Source: Phyllobacterium lublinensis
GTDB lineage: Bacteria; Pseudomonadota; Alphaproteobacteria; Rhizobiales; Rhizobiaceae
DNA length: 64,000 nucleotides
Direction of reading: 5' to 3'
Assembly: GCF_020164435.1 (NCBI RefSeq)
Contig: NZ_JAIUDQ010000005.1
Coordinates: 1 to 64,000 of the forward strand
Shown here piece by piece: positions 8,848 through 16,547 of this stretch. The translations under genes and the position numbers were made by a program. Within the stretch, counting starts at the first letter, position 1, and each line of letters opens with the position of its first letter. The notes below the pieces were generated by a model. The model did no database searches. It was not told where the DNA came from and worked only from the letters and a program-made list of their open reading frames with translations.

Positions 8848-9656
8848 TGGGATTTCGCCGCGGCGCGCCTTTCAAAGAAAATCCGGATGCCGAGAATGAT
8901 GGCGGTGACAAGGATCAACAGAACCGAGATTGCCGCAATGGCAGGGTCGATGTTGTCCCGCAGGCCCATCCACATCAGGCGCGGCAAGGTGATCGCATTG
9001 ACGCTGGTAATGAACAGCGTCACCCCGATCTCTTCCCATGAAAGCACGAAGGAGAGCAGCGCCGCTGTCGCAATGCCGAACTTGATATTGGGGATGATGA
9101 CCTTGAAGGCCCGTGTCGCGAGGCTTGCACCGAGGCCGCGTGCAGCCAGATCTATCCTTCTGTCCACCTGATAGAGCGCAACGAGTATCAGCACGACGGC
9201 AAAGGGCGTGATCATGACGGCATGCGCAAGCGCGACTCCTAGCCAGGTGTCATAGCCGATCCAGTTGTTGAATGCCGAGAGCGTGGTCATCAGGAAGTAT
9301 AGCGTCATGGCCGATACGACGGGCGGTACGACGAGCGGCAGGAGCACGAAGCCGATGAGCAGTGCCGAAAAGCGCGGCTGGAACATCCAGATACCTAGCC
9401 CGAACAGTGTAGCGAGCGCGGTGGCGGTTGCGCTTGAGAGGATGCCGATGCGCAGGCTGAGCAGGATGCTCTGGGCCCAGGCAGGATTATCGATCAGTGC
9501 CTGGTAGTGGCGCAGGGAGAGGTTGCCGGAAGGCATGGAGAGAAAGCGTGCCGGGGTGAATGACACGGGAACGACGGCGATCAAGGGCATCAGCAGGAAC
9601 AATGCCACTGCCGTGGCGACGATCAGAATAACGGGGCCGGGACGCGATGACTGCAT
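8844..9656 (-). CDS. ABC transporter permease, PotC-like
   Basis: The 270-residue inner-membrane protein has about six membrane segments and the binding-protein-dependent permease signature around LAARGLGASLATRAFKVI, the cytoplasmic loop that contacts the ATPase. It resembles PotC and related permeases for polyamines, iron(III) or opines. It is the second permease of the operon, nine bases after the PotB-like gene, and its stop overlaps the start of the flavoprotein gene. With its partner it would form the membrane channel of the importer encoded at 8844-12836. Confidence 0.88.
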   Translation of the reverse strand: MQSSRPGPVILIVATAVALFLLMPLIAVVPVSFTPARFLSMPSGNLSLRHYQALIDNPAWAQSILLSLRIGILSSATATALATLFGLGIWMFQPRFSALLIGFVLLPLVVPPVVSAMTLYFLMTTLSAFNNWIGYDTWLGVALAHAVMITPFAVVLILVALYQVDRRIDLAARGLGASLATRAFKVIIPNIKFGIATAALLSFVLSWEEIGVTLFITSVNAITLPRLMWMGLRDNIDPAIAAISVLLILVTAIILGIRIFFERRAAAKSQ

Positions 9657-9665
9657 GTTCGTTTC

Positions 9666-10499
9666 CTAGCCTACCAGATGCGCTGGCTTGATGAAGCGTC
9701 GCATCAGCGCAAGAAGAATGCCGATGAACAGCACGAGCACGACGCTGATCGCGGCACCGAGGCCCCAATCCGGGCTCTGGAAAATGCGAAGATAGACGAG
9801 TTCCGCCACCATGACGCTGCGTCCGCCGCCAAGAATGGCTGGCGTGACAAAGAAGCCGAGTGCGAAGACGAACACGATAAGCGCGGCGCCGATGAGACCG
9901 CCATAGGTCAGCGGTACGAAAATCGTCCAGAAGATGCGGGTTCTTGAGGCGCCCATACCGCGGGCAGCAAGCAGGACGCGTTCGTCGATACTGCGCATGG
10001 CCGAGGCGATTGGAAAGACGGCGAAGGGGATGAGGAAATGCGTCATGCCGATGATGACGCCAAACTCATTGCGGGCGAGGGCCAATGGTTCGGCGATGAT
10101 GCCTGCCGATTGCAGCCATGTATTGATCAGCCCGCGGTTTGACAGCATCGCCAGCCAGCCGAAGGCACGTGTAAGCACCGAAATCCAGAAGGGGACGAGA
10201 ATGCAGAATTCGGCCAGTGTGCGCTGGAGCGAACTTCCACGTACCCAGACATAGGCAATCGCATAGGCCATGGTGAGCGACGCGGCGGTCACGATGAGAC
10301 AAATGCGCAGGGTGCGGAAAAAGACCGACTGAACGAGTGGATCGGTGAAAAGCGCGCGATATTGACCCAAACCCGGCTCGGGAAGCGTGAAACTCCAGCG
10401 CACGACGCCAAGGAAGGGAACGACATAGGCGAGCCCCAGAAACAGCAGAAGCGGTGCCAGCAGCATAATCTTTCTGGAGGTGGCCGACTTTGCGGGCAT
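9666..10499 (-). CDS. ABC transporter permease, PotB-like
   Basis: The 277-residue inner-membrane protein has about six membrane segments, with the coupling-loop motif LLAARGMGASRTRIFWTIFVPL. It belongs to the PotB/AfuB group that pairs with PotC-like permeases. It follows the binding-protein gene after a 65-base gap containing a GC-rich hairpin, and is followed nine bases later by the PotC-like gene. The substrate is set by the binding protein and is not predictable beyond small cationic or guanidino/polyamine-type compounds. Confidence 0.88.
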   Translation of the reverse strand: MPAKSATSRKIMLLAPLLLFLGLAYVVPFLGVVRWSFTLPEPGLGQYRALFTDPLVQSVFFRTLRICLIVTAASLTMAYAIAYVWVRGSSLQRTLAEFCILVPFWISVLTRAFGWLAMLSNRGLINTWLQSAGIIAEPLALARNEFGVIIGMTHFLIPFAVFPIASAMRSIDERVLLAARGMGASRTRIFWTIFVPLTYGGLIGAALIVFVFALGFFVTPAILGGGRSVMVAELVYLRIFQSPDWGLGAAISVVLVLFIGILLALMRRFIKPAHLVG

Positions 10500-10530
10500 T
10501 CAGCGTCCCATGCCTTTGAGGGGGAGGGGC

Positions 10531-10556
10531 GGCGCGAGAGCCCTATGCCTCGCGCC
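10531..10556 (-). other. Intercistronic hairpin after the binding-protein gene
   Basis: GGCGCGAG (10531-10538) pairs with CTCGCGCC (10549-10556) across a 10-base loop, in the gap between the binding-protein and PotB-like genes. Such hairpins after periplasmic binding-protein genes often protect the upstream message, giving more binding protein than permease. A comparable structure lies at 24145-24174. Confidence 0.55.
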
Positions 10557-10564
10557 AGACCAGC

Positions 10565-11680
10565 TTAGGCCGAGATGACCTTGGTATATTCGTCGAATGC
10601 CTTGCCGTAGTTCTCGGCATACCATTCCATATTGAGCGGAATCTGCTTGGCCATGTTTGCCGGATCGACACAATTCACCCGTTTCTTGTCCGCCGGGATT
10701 AGCGCATCAGTGGCAGGATTGGCCGGACCCTGTCCAAGCATATTGAACATTTCGAGCTGCCGTTCAGGCGTTTGGGCGCTGGCGATGAATTTCATCGCAT
10801 TGTCCTTGCCACCAGGATTGCCTTTCATGACGCCGAGCGCTCCGGGAGAAATCAGGCCTTGATCCCAGATGAACTTGATGTTGCCGCCTGAATCCTGCTC
10901 GAGGAGCTGCGCGCGCGTGGACCAGATCAGTGCCATGGAGGCTTCGCCATCCATCAGGACCGACTGGCTCTCGGCACCGCCGCCCCAGTAAGCGACCACG
11001 TTCTCCTTGAACGCCGCAATCTTGTCGTGCGCACGCTTGAGGTCGAGCGGGTAGAGCTTTTCCGGTGCAACGCCGTCGGCGAGCAGCGCTGCCTCCCACA
11101 TCGCCGAACCCCATTTGTAGAGCGATCGTTTGCCGGGAAACTTCTTCACGTCGAAGAAGTCGGCCATGCCAGTCGGTGCCTGATCGCCGAACTTGGACGC
11201 GTCGTAAGCAATGATGTAGGAGAAGAAATAGGTCGAGGCGGCGTGATCCCAGCCAAAACCCGGCCGCATCTTGTTTTTATCAACGATCGTATAATCGATC
11301 TCCTCAAGCATGCCCTGCTTGCCCAGCGAAATTCCGGAGAAGGGGTCAATATCCAGGAGATCCCAGCTCGGCTTGCCGCTCTTGAACTGCGCCGTGATGG
11401 CGCCTTCAGTCGGGCCGGAGCCATCCATCTTGACCGTCACGCCAGTGTCCTTGGTGAAGGGCTGGCCATACGCCTTGTCATAGGCTGTCATGGCGTCGCC
11501 GCCCCAATTGACCAGTACGAGTTCCTTGGCCTGCGCGTAAGATCCGGTTGCGCGCAAGAGCGCAGGGGTTCCAGCAATCAGCATCGCCGCCATTTGTGTA
11601 AATCGCCGGCGGCTGATCTCGCCCTTCTCGACCTTGCCGGCGAGGATTTCGAGGCAGTCTTTTTGAAATGCGTTATCCAT
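10565..11680 (-). CDS. ABC transporter periplasmic binding protein, spermidine/putrescine type
   Basis: The 371-residue protein belongs to the PotD-like extracellular solute-binding family. The N-terminus carries a twin-arginine motif (SRRRFTQ, about residues 23-29) before a hydrophobic stretch ending GSYAQA, so export by the Tat pathway is likely. The mature protein starts with LVLVNWGGDAMTAYDKAYG, typical of the family. I chose ATG 11680 because GAGGG lies about 11 bases upstream; a start further upstream would place extra unrelated residues before the signal. The ATPase gene is upstream and the permeases downstream. Ligand unknown; polyamines, guanidino compounds or opines are the plausible classes. 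Confidence 0.88.
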   Translation of the reverse strand: MDNAFQKDCLEILAGKVEKGEISRRRFTQMAAMLIAGTPALLRATGSYAQAKELVLVNWGGDAMTAYDKAYGQPFTKDTGVTVKMDGSGPTEGAITAQFKSGKPSWDLLDIDPFSGISLGKQGMLEEIDYTIVDKNKMRPGFGWDHAASTYFFSYIIAYDASKFGDQAPTGMADFFDVKKFPGKRSLYKWGSAMWEAALLADGVAPEKLYPLDLKRAHDKIAAFKENVVAYWGGGAESQSVLMDGEASMALIWSTRAQLLEQDSGGNIKFIWDQGLISPGALGVMKGNPGGKDNAMKFIASAQTPERQLEMFNMLGQGPANPATDALIPADKKRVNCVDPANMAKQIPLNMEWYAENYGKAFDEYTKVISA

Positions 11681-11729
11681 TTTGTTGTTTCCCTCTGGAT
11701 TGTTATGTCTCACATTCCTGATCTGCCGC

Positions 11730-12836
11730 CTAACTACCGGCAGGAAGCAGAAAGCCTTGATGCATGGGCCAGGACACCCAAACATCGGTTTGAGGTGCGA
11801 TAGGCGATGTCGCGGCGGTCGGCATCGAAACCGCCAGACTTGTGCCGCTGCGTGTTGTCAGATGATATTTTGTCGAAGCGCCGAAATAGGTTGCGCCTTC
11901 CACCCGGCAGGTGATGGCATTGCGATCAGCGGCTTGTGGTTCGGTGCAGATCACCATGTGTTCGGGGCGGATCGCCGCAACCGCATTCGGACCGGTCATC
12001 GGCATTGTCCGATTGAGAACGATCGTGCGTTCCTCGAACTTACCGGCGGCGCGGTCGCCTTCAAGACTGACGGTATCAAGCGGCAAGAGATTGATCTCGC
12101 CCAGGAATTCGGCAACGAAGCGATTGGCAGGCCGCTCGTAGACGTCCTGTGGCCTGCCCACCTGCAGCAACTCGCCATGATTAAAAATTGCAACCCGCGA
12201 GGAAAGCGCGAGTGCTTCGGACTGGTCGTGGGTGACAAAGACAAAAGTCGTACCAGTTTCCTGGTGCAAGCGCTTCACTTCCTGCTGCATCATTTCACGC
12301 AGGTTCTTGTCGAGTGCGGAAAAAGGTTCGTCGAGCAGGAGCACCGCGGGTTCGAATACCAGGGCACGCGCCAGGGCAACACGCTGCTGCTGGCCGCCGG
12401 AAAGCTTTGCCGGAAGCTTCTTTTCATGGCCGCCAAGACCGACGCGCGCAACCATCTCGCCGACCTTGCGCTTGATGTCGGCCGCAGAGCGTCCGCGAAC
12501 CTTCAGCGGAAACGCGATGTTCTGTTCAACTGTCAGATGCGGAAAGAGCGCGTAGCCTTGAAACACCATGCCGTATGAACGGTCTTCCGCTGGTATGTTC
12601 GTGATGTCCTGGCCGTCCATGACCAGGCGTCCGGTCGTCGGTGCAGTAAAGCCTGCCAGAATCATCAGAAAGGTCGTCTTGCCGGACCCCGATGGTCCGA
12701 GTAGAGTCAGGAACTCACCACGCCCAATGTCGAGCGAGAGATTTTTCAGTGCGTGGAACGCACCAAACGTCTTGCCAATGGAAACAGCGTTTATCTCGGC
12801 GGCCTTGCTGTCGCCCAGGTGCATGCTTTGAGGCAT
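11730..12836 (-). CDS. ABC transporter ATP-binding protein, PotA-like
   Basis: The 368-residue ATPase has Walker A GPSGSGKTT, the signature LSGGQQQRVALARAL, Walker B VLLLDEPFSALD and the switch histidine in FVTHDQSEAL. A C-terminal TOBE-like domain of about 90 residues (RPEHMVICTEP) is typical of PotA/UgpC-type subunits. I placed the start at ATG 12836, which has AAGAGG upstream; an in-frame ATG at 12878 would add 14 basic residues not expected in the family. It is the first gene of the operon ATPase, binding protein, two permeases, flavoprotein. A LysR-type box lies about 85 bases upstream. Confidence 0.9.
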   Translation of the reverse strand: MPQSMHLGDSKAAEINAVSIGKTFGAFHALKNLSLDIGRGEFLTLLGPSGSGKTTFLMILAGFTAPTTGRLVMDGQDITNIPAEDRSYGMVFQGYALFPHLTVEQNIAFPLKVRGRSAADIKRKVGEMVARVGLGGHEKKLPAKLSGGQQQRVALARALVFEPAVLLLDEPFSALDKNLREMMQQEVKRLHQETGTTFVFVTHDQSEALALSSRVAIFNHGELLQVGRPQDVYERPANRFVAEFLGEINLLPLDTVSLEGDRAAGKFEERTIVLNRTMPMTGPNAVAAIRPEHMVICTEPQAADRNAITCRVEGATYFGASTKYHLTTRSGTSLAVSMPTAATSPIAPQTDVWVSWPMHQGFLLPAGS

Positions 12837-12917
12837 CGATCGACCTCTTCCCCTTGTTTTGACAGGAAGCCTAGGCACAATCCGCCGTCACGACAATTGA
12901 ATTATATTGCCGCGACC

Positions 12918-12934
12918 CGTGAATGAAATTCACG
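12918..12934. promoter_or_regulatory. Predicted LysR-type operator before the PotA-like operon
   Basis: CGTGAAT-GAA-ATTCACG is a perfect 7-bp inverted repeat with a 3-base centre, and contains the T-N11-A pattern of LysR regulators (TGAATGAAATTCA). It lies between the end of the LysR gene and the start of the transporter operon. The core GTGAATGAAATT recurs, with one change, at 13880-13891 before the LysR gene and the hydrolase operon. Confidence 0.5.
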
Positions 12935-12964
12935 CCAGCAATAAGGTCCATTCATGGCGGACTT

Positions 12965-13855
12965 TCAGGCGCTGCGCGTTTGAGAGAGGCGAGATTTCAA
13001 CCACTCCGTGAATGCAACTTGCGGCGGGTGCTCGATGCGGGCGTAGTCCGTGACCAGAAAATACGACTTGGGCGACTTGATGCTGAGGTCGAACGGTCTG
13101 ATCAGTTGGCCTGCCTTCATTGCCTTGCGGCAGGTAAGCTCGTCGCCCATGGCGATGCCCTGCGCCGTGATGGCCGCCGAATAGACGAGGTTCATATCGG
13201 AAAAAACGATGCCACGTTCTGAATCGGGATTGTCGACATTGGCGAGGGCGAGCCAGCGCGTCCAGTCGTCAAAGTCTCCGAGATGAAGCAGCGGCGCCCG
13301 CAAGATGTCCTTGGGCTCCGCGATTCCTCCGAGATTGTTAAGGAGAACTGGGCTGCATAACGGCGTGAACTCCACCTCGCACAACAGTTCGACCGAACGG
13401 CTCGGCCAATTGCCATCGCCAAATGCGATGAAGATATCCACACTCGCATCGGTTACGTCGTCAAGTTTGCGCGGCGTGATGATGCGTAGAGTCACATCCG
13501 GGTATTTCTCCTGAAACTCGGCAATGTGCGTGCACAGCCAGAGGGATGCAAAGCCGGCCGTGCAGCTGACGCACAGTGACCCGCCGGTGCCCACAGGGCT
13601 CTGTCGTCCGCCGGCGTCGTCGATGACAATCAGGGCCTTGCGCACGTCGTTGGCATACTTGCGCCCGCGCGGCGTTAACGCGACACCCTTGCCGTCCCTC
13701 TGGAGGAGTTCGAAGCCGAGGTCGCGTTCCAACAAACGCAATTGGTGACTGACCGCACTGCGGGTCAGATGCAGTTCCTCGGCCGCACGCCAAACGCTGC
13801 CATGGCGGGCAAAGCTTTCAAGCGAACGCAAAGCCTGGGTTGACGGTATGCGCAT
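12965..13855 (-). CDS. LysR-family transcriptional regulator, GcvA-like
   Basis: The 296-residue protein has an N-terminal winged HTH (about 6-65: RSLESFARHGSVWRAAEELH, then TRSAVSHQLRLLERDLGFEL) and a C-terminal periplasmic-binding-like effector domain, as in GcvA/AmpR regulators. It is divergent from the M20-hydrolase operon (111-base gap) and lies just upstream of the PotA-like operon on the same strand. Matching LysR boxes in both flanking regions suggest it regulates both and its own gene. The inducer is probably the imported substrate or an intermediate; this is inference. Confidence 0.88.
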   Translation of the reverse strand: MRIPSTQALRSLESFARHGSVWRAAEELHLTRSAVSHQLRLLERDLGFELLQRDGKGVALTPRGRKYANDVRKALIVIDDAGGRQSPVGTGGSLCVSCTAGFASLWLCTHIAEFQEKYPDVTLRIITPRKLDDVTDASVDIFIAFGDGNWPSRSVELLCEVEFTPLCSPVLLNNLGGIAEPKDILRAPLLHLGDFDDWTRWLALANVDNPDSERGIVFSDMNLVYSAAITAQGIAMGDELTCRKAMKAGQLIRPFDLSIKSPKSYFLVTDYARIEHPPQVAFTEWLKSRLSQTRSA

Positions 13856-13879
13856 CAGCTGATCCTTGCCGGCGAACAG

Positions 13880-13891
13880 GTGAATGGAATT
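13880..13891. promoter_or_regulatory. Predicted LysR box between the LysR gene and the M20-hydrolase operon
   Basis: GTGAATGGAATT matches 11 of 12 bases of the core at 12919-12930. It lies 25 bases upstream of the LysR start and about 75 bases upstream of the divergent hydrolase start, the usual place for a LysR activator/autorepressor site. Confidence 0.45.
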
Positions 13892-13966
13892 TGCACGTTT
13901 TGAAAAAACATATCACTTTTTGTCTCGGCTTCCAGATGGTTATCTCCTGACAGCGGGAGACGAACC

Positions 13967-15553
13967 ATGGTGACGGCGGCAGCGACATCGGCAATGGGTT
14001 TTGTTGACGATCACAAGCACGATCTGTCCGCGTGGACTCGCACAATTTTCGATTACGGCGAAACCGCCTGGCGCGAATATCGGTCGGCCGACTGGTATGT
14101 ACAGCTGCTACGCAAGCAGGGCTTTGATGTCGAAACCGGATCGGGCGGCATGCCAACGGCATTCTGTGCGCACTGGACCAACAGGGCCGGCTCCAACGGC
14201 CATGCGCCGACGGTCGGCATGTATGCCGAATATGATGCTGTCCCGGGCAACTGCCAGGACGCAGCGACAGTCAAACGCCCAAGGTCAGGGCTCAGCGAGC
14301 ATGCGGGCGGCCATACGGACCCACATTCCGGTCTCGGCATTTCAAGTCTCGGCGGTCTCCTTGCTACCAAGGCCGCCATGGAAAAACAAGGTATAGCCGG
14401 AACCTTGAGGTTTACCGGGGAACCGGCCGAGAAAGTACGCGGGTCAAAGCCGATCCATGCAGCCAGGGGCTATTACGACGGGCTGGATGGCATGATCTCG
14501 TTCCACCCGTTCTACATGCTGCCGCTCTGCAACACCGTGCGTTGGGACACGCATTGCGGGGCCGCCTATTCGATGATTTACCGCTTTGTCTGCGATCAAC
14601 CCGAGCGCTGGGGACTGAGTGACGGCGCGCCAATCCCTCAATCCCATTCGGCGGTTCGTGCGCCTGGCGCCAATGATGCGCTGATGATGATGTACATGGC
14701 ATCGAAGGCACTGCGTGATTCCATGCTGCCGCATCAGGGAGGCTGGTCAATCAGCGAGGCTATCCTGACCGCTGGACAGGCGACTGCGGACAACCTTCCG
14801 GCCGGGCTGGCCGAAATCCAGTACATGATGCGTGTTCCGACGATTTCCATGGCGGAGCAGATTACCGCCTGCCTTGATCGCAACGCGGAACATGCCGCCG
14901 CCATGACCGGGTGCCGTTTTGAACGGCACTGGGTTTGCAAGTCGCGTCCCGGCCTCGCTAACCACACCATGGCCGATATCACCTGGGAATCACTGAATAC
15001 GGTCGGTGCGCCGCGCTGGAATGAAGCCGCGAAGTCGATAGCCCGCGAGATGCAGATGAATGTCGGCATCGAAGCCATGAGCGAACCGTTCATGGGCGAG
15101 TGCGAGAAATTGATCTCGCCCCAGGAGGCAGAGGCGATCCTTCGTCGTGACTTGCCGCCATCACAGATCAACTCCACGTCCGATGACTATACGGACATGA
15201 CCTGGCATGCGCCTACGGTCCGCTTCTATGTGGCGCGCCCGGCGCTGCGGGCCCCGCGCGGCTTCGCCTATCCGGGCTGGGTGATGAATGCGCTTGGTGG
15301 CATCCCGGAGACCATCGATCCGATGGTCAACTGCGCAGCAAAAACGGTGGCTCTTACGGCGCTGCGCCTGCTTGAGGATGATGCCGCGCGCAAGCGCGCA
15401 TGGGATGAATTCAGTGAAAGGACAGGTGGCGGCATCGGAGGCTCCAAATGGATGCCGCCACTTTGCGACTATGAACCGCCCATCCATTTCCGCTGGCCGG
15501 AATATGTCACGACCGCACGCGGACGCGAGTGGTGGATACCTACGGGCGCCTAA
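13967..15553 (+). CDS. M20-family amidohydrolase (AbgB-like), atypical metal motif
   Basis: The 528-residue protein resembles the M20D amidohydrolases such as p-aminobenzoyl-glutamate hydrolase subunit B. Recognisable family points are YAEYDAVPGN (about 85-94), TGEPAEKVRGSKP (a counterpart of the GTPAEE motif), MISFHP (counterpart of MQWHP) and a dimerisation insert. The usual CGHN metal ligand motif is absent; the corresponding stretch reads GGHTDPHSGLG. The start is ATG 13967 with GGGAG eight bases upstream. It is the first gene of a three-gene operon with a DDAH-fold hydrolase and an aldehyde dehydrogenase. It probably cleaves an N-acyl or peptide bond in a guanidino-type compound, but the substrate is not known. 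Confidence 0.75.
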   Translation: MVTAAATSAMGFVDDHKHDLSAWTRTIFDYGETAWREYRSADWYVQLLRKQGFDVETGSGGMPTAFCAHWTNRAGSNGHAPTVGMYAEYDAVPGNCQDAATVKRPRSGLSEHAGGHTDPHSGLGISSLGGLLATKAAMEKQGIAGTLRFTGEPAEKVRGSKPIHAARGYYDGLDGMISFHPFYMLPLCNTVRWDTHCGAAYSMIYRFVCDQPERWGLSDGAPIPQSHSAVRAPGANDALMMMYMASKALRDSMLPHQGGWSISEAILTAGQATADNLPAGLAEIQYMMRVPTISMAEQITACLDRNAEHAAAMTGCRFERHWVCKSRPGLANHTMADITWESLNTVGAPRWNEAAKSIAREMQMNVGIEAMSEPFMGECEKLISPQEAEAILRRDLPPSQINSTSDDYTDMTWHAPTVRFYVARPALRAPRGFAYPGWVMNALGGIPETIDPMVNCAAKTVALTALRLLEDDAARKRAWDEFSERTGGGIGGSKWMPPLCDYEPPIHFRWPEYVTTARGREWWIPTGA

Positions 15554-15568
15554 CAGGAGATCGTTCCA

Positions 15569-16504
15569 ATGACACGTCACGAACAGGACTTTGCAGCCGA
15601 TACATTCACTTTGAAGCGGCGCAGCAGCAATGGCGGCACCAAGCCGCTCAAGGGCTGGGGCTTTCGCAATGAAACCGATCCCCTGACCGATGTCCTTCTG
15701 GGGTCTCCGGCCTTCCTGCGCCACATGGCCACGAGTTCCCTGTCGCGCAAGCATTTGCGTGAGGCGCCATGCAACATTCAGGCCGCGCAGGCGCAACACA
15801 AGGAACTTGTCGCAGCGTACGAGCATTTCGGCGTCAAGATCCATTGGCATGAACCCGAACCGGAATTGCCGATGCAGGTTTACTCACGCGATTCCAGTGT
15901 CATGACGCCCTACGGTGCGATCATCACTGCCATGGCCAACTGGTGGCGCCGCGGTGAAAACTATGCAGCCATCCGCACCTATGAGAGGTTGGGCATACCG
16001 ATCTATGACATGGTTACGGCCGGTACGTTCGAGGGCGGTGATTTCAACGTCATCGAAGAAGGATGCGTGCTGATCGGCTGCGGCGGCGCCCGCACGCAGG
16101 AGGAGGGCGCCCGCCAGGTGGAGGACTGGTTCCGCAAGGAGGGGTGGGAAACCCGCCTTGCGTTCATCGATGAATATTACGTCCATATCGACCTGATGGT
16201 CGTGCCGATCGCGCCGAAGCTTACCGCAGTATGCCTTGCCTGTACCGAACCCGGCATCGTCGACTGGCTGAAGGCCAAGGGCCATGAAATCATCGACGTA
16301 CCTTTCCAGGATACGATGAATCTTGGTTGCAACTTCATGTCCCTCGGCAAGGACCGCATTATCGCGCCGGCATCCAGCAAGACCCTGATCGACAAGCTGA
16401 GGGCAACCGGTTTTGAAGTTGCTGCTGTCGACATGAGCGAGATTTCCAAAACCGGCGGCGGCATCCATTGCATGGCGCAGGCACTCTTGCGTTCAACTGA
16501 TTGA
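15569..16504 (+). CDS. Guanidino-group-modifying (DDAH/amidinotransferase-fold) hydrolase
   Basis: The 311-residue protein belongs to the superfamily of arginine deiminase, dimethylarginine dimethylaminohydrolase (DDAH), agmatine deiminase and amidinotransferase, which attack guanidino carbon through a cysteine. Visible active-site elements are R107-D108 (SRDSSV), E155-G-G-D158, H206-I-D208 and the nucleophile Cys301 in GGGIHCM. The C-terminal motif is closer to agmatine deiminase/amidinotransferase than to DDAH. ATG at 15569 has AGGAGAT eight bases upstream, 15 bases after the M20 gene. Substrate unknown; deimination of a guanidino compound released by the upstream hydrolase is a reasonable inference. 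A second, distant family member lies at 21427-22299. Confidence 0.8.
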   Translation: MTRHEQDFAADTFTLKRRSSNGGTKPLKGWGFRNETDPLTDVLLGSPAFLRHMATSSLSRKHLREAPCNIQAAQAQHKELVAAYEHFGVKIHWHEPEPELPMQVYSRDSSVMTPYGAIITAMANWWRRGENYAAIRTYERLGIPIYDMVTAGTFEGGDFNVIEEGCVLIGCGGARTQEEGARQVEDWFRKEGWETRLAFIDEYYVHIDLMVVPIAPKLTAVCLACTEPGIVDWLKAKGHEIIDVPFQDTMNLGCNFMSLGKDRIIAPASSKTLIDKLRATGFEVAAVDMSEISKTGGGIHCMAQALLRSTD

Positions 16505-16547
16505 TCGTCAGAATGGCCGGCTAATCAAGATTCTGGAGGAGAACTTC

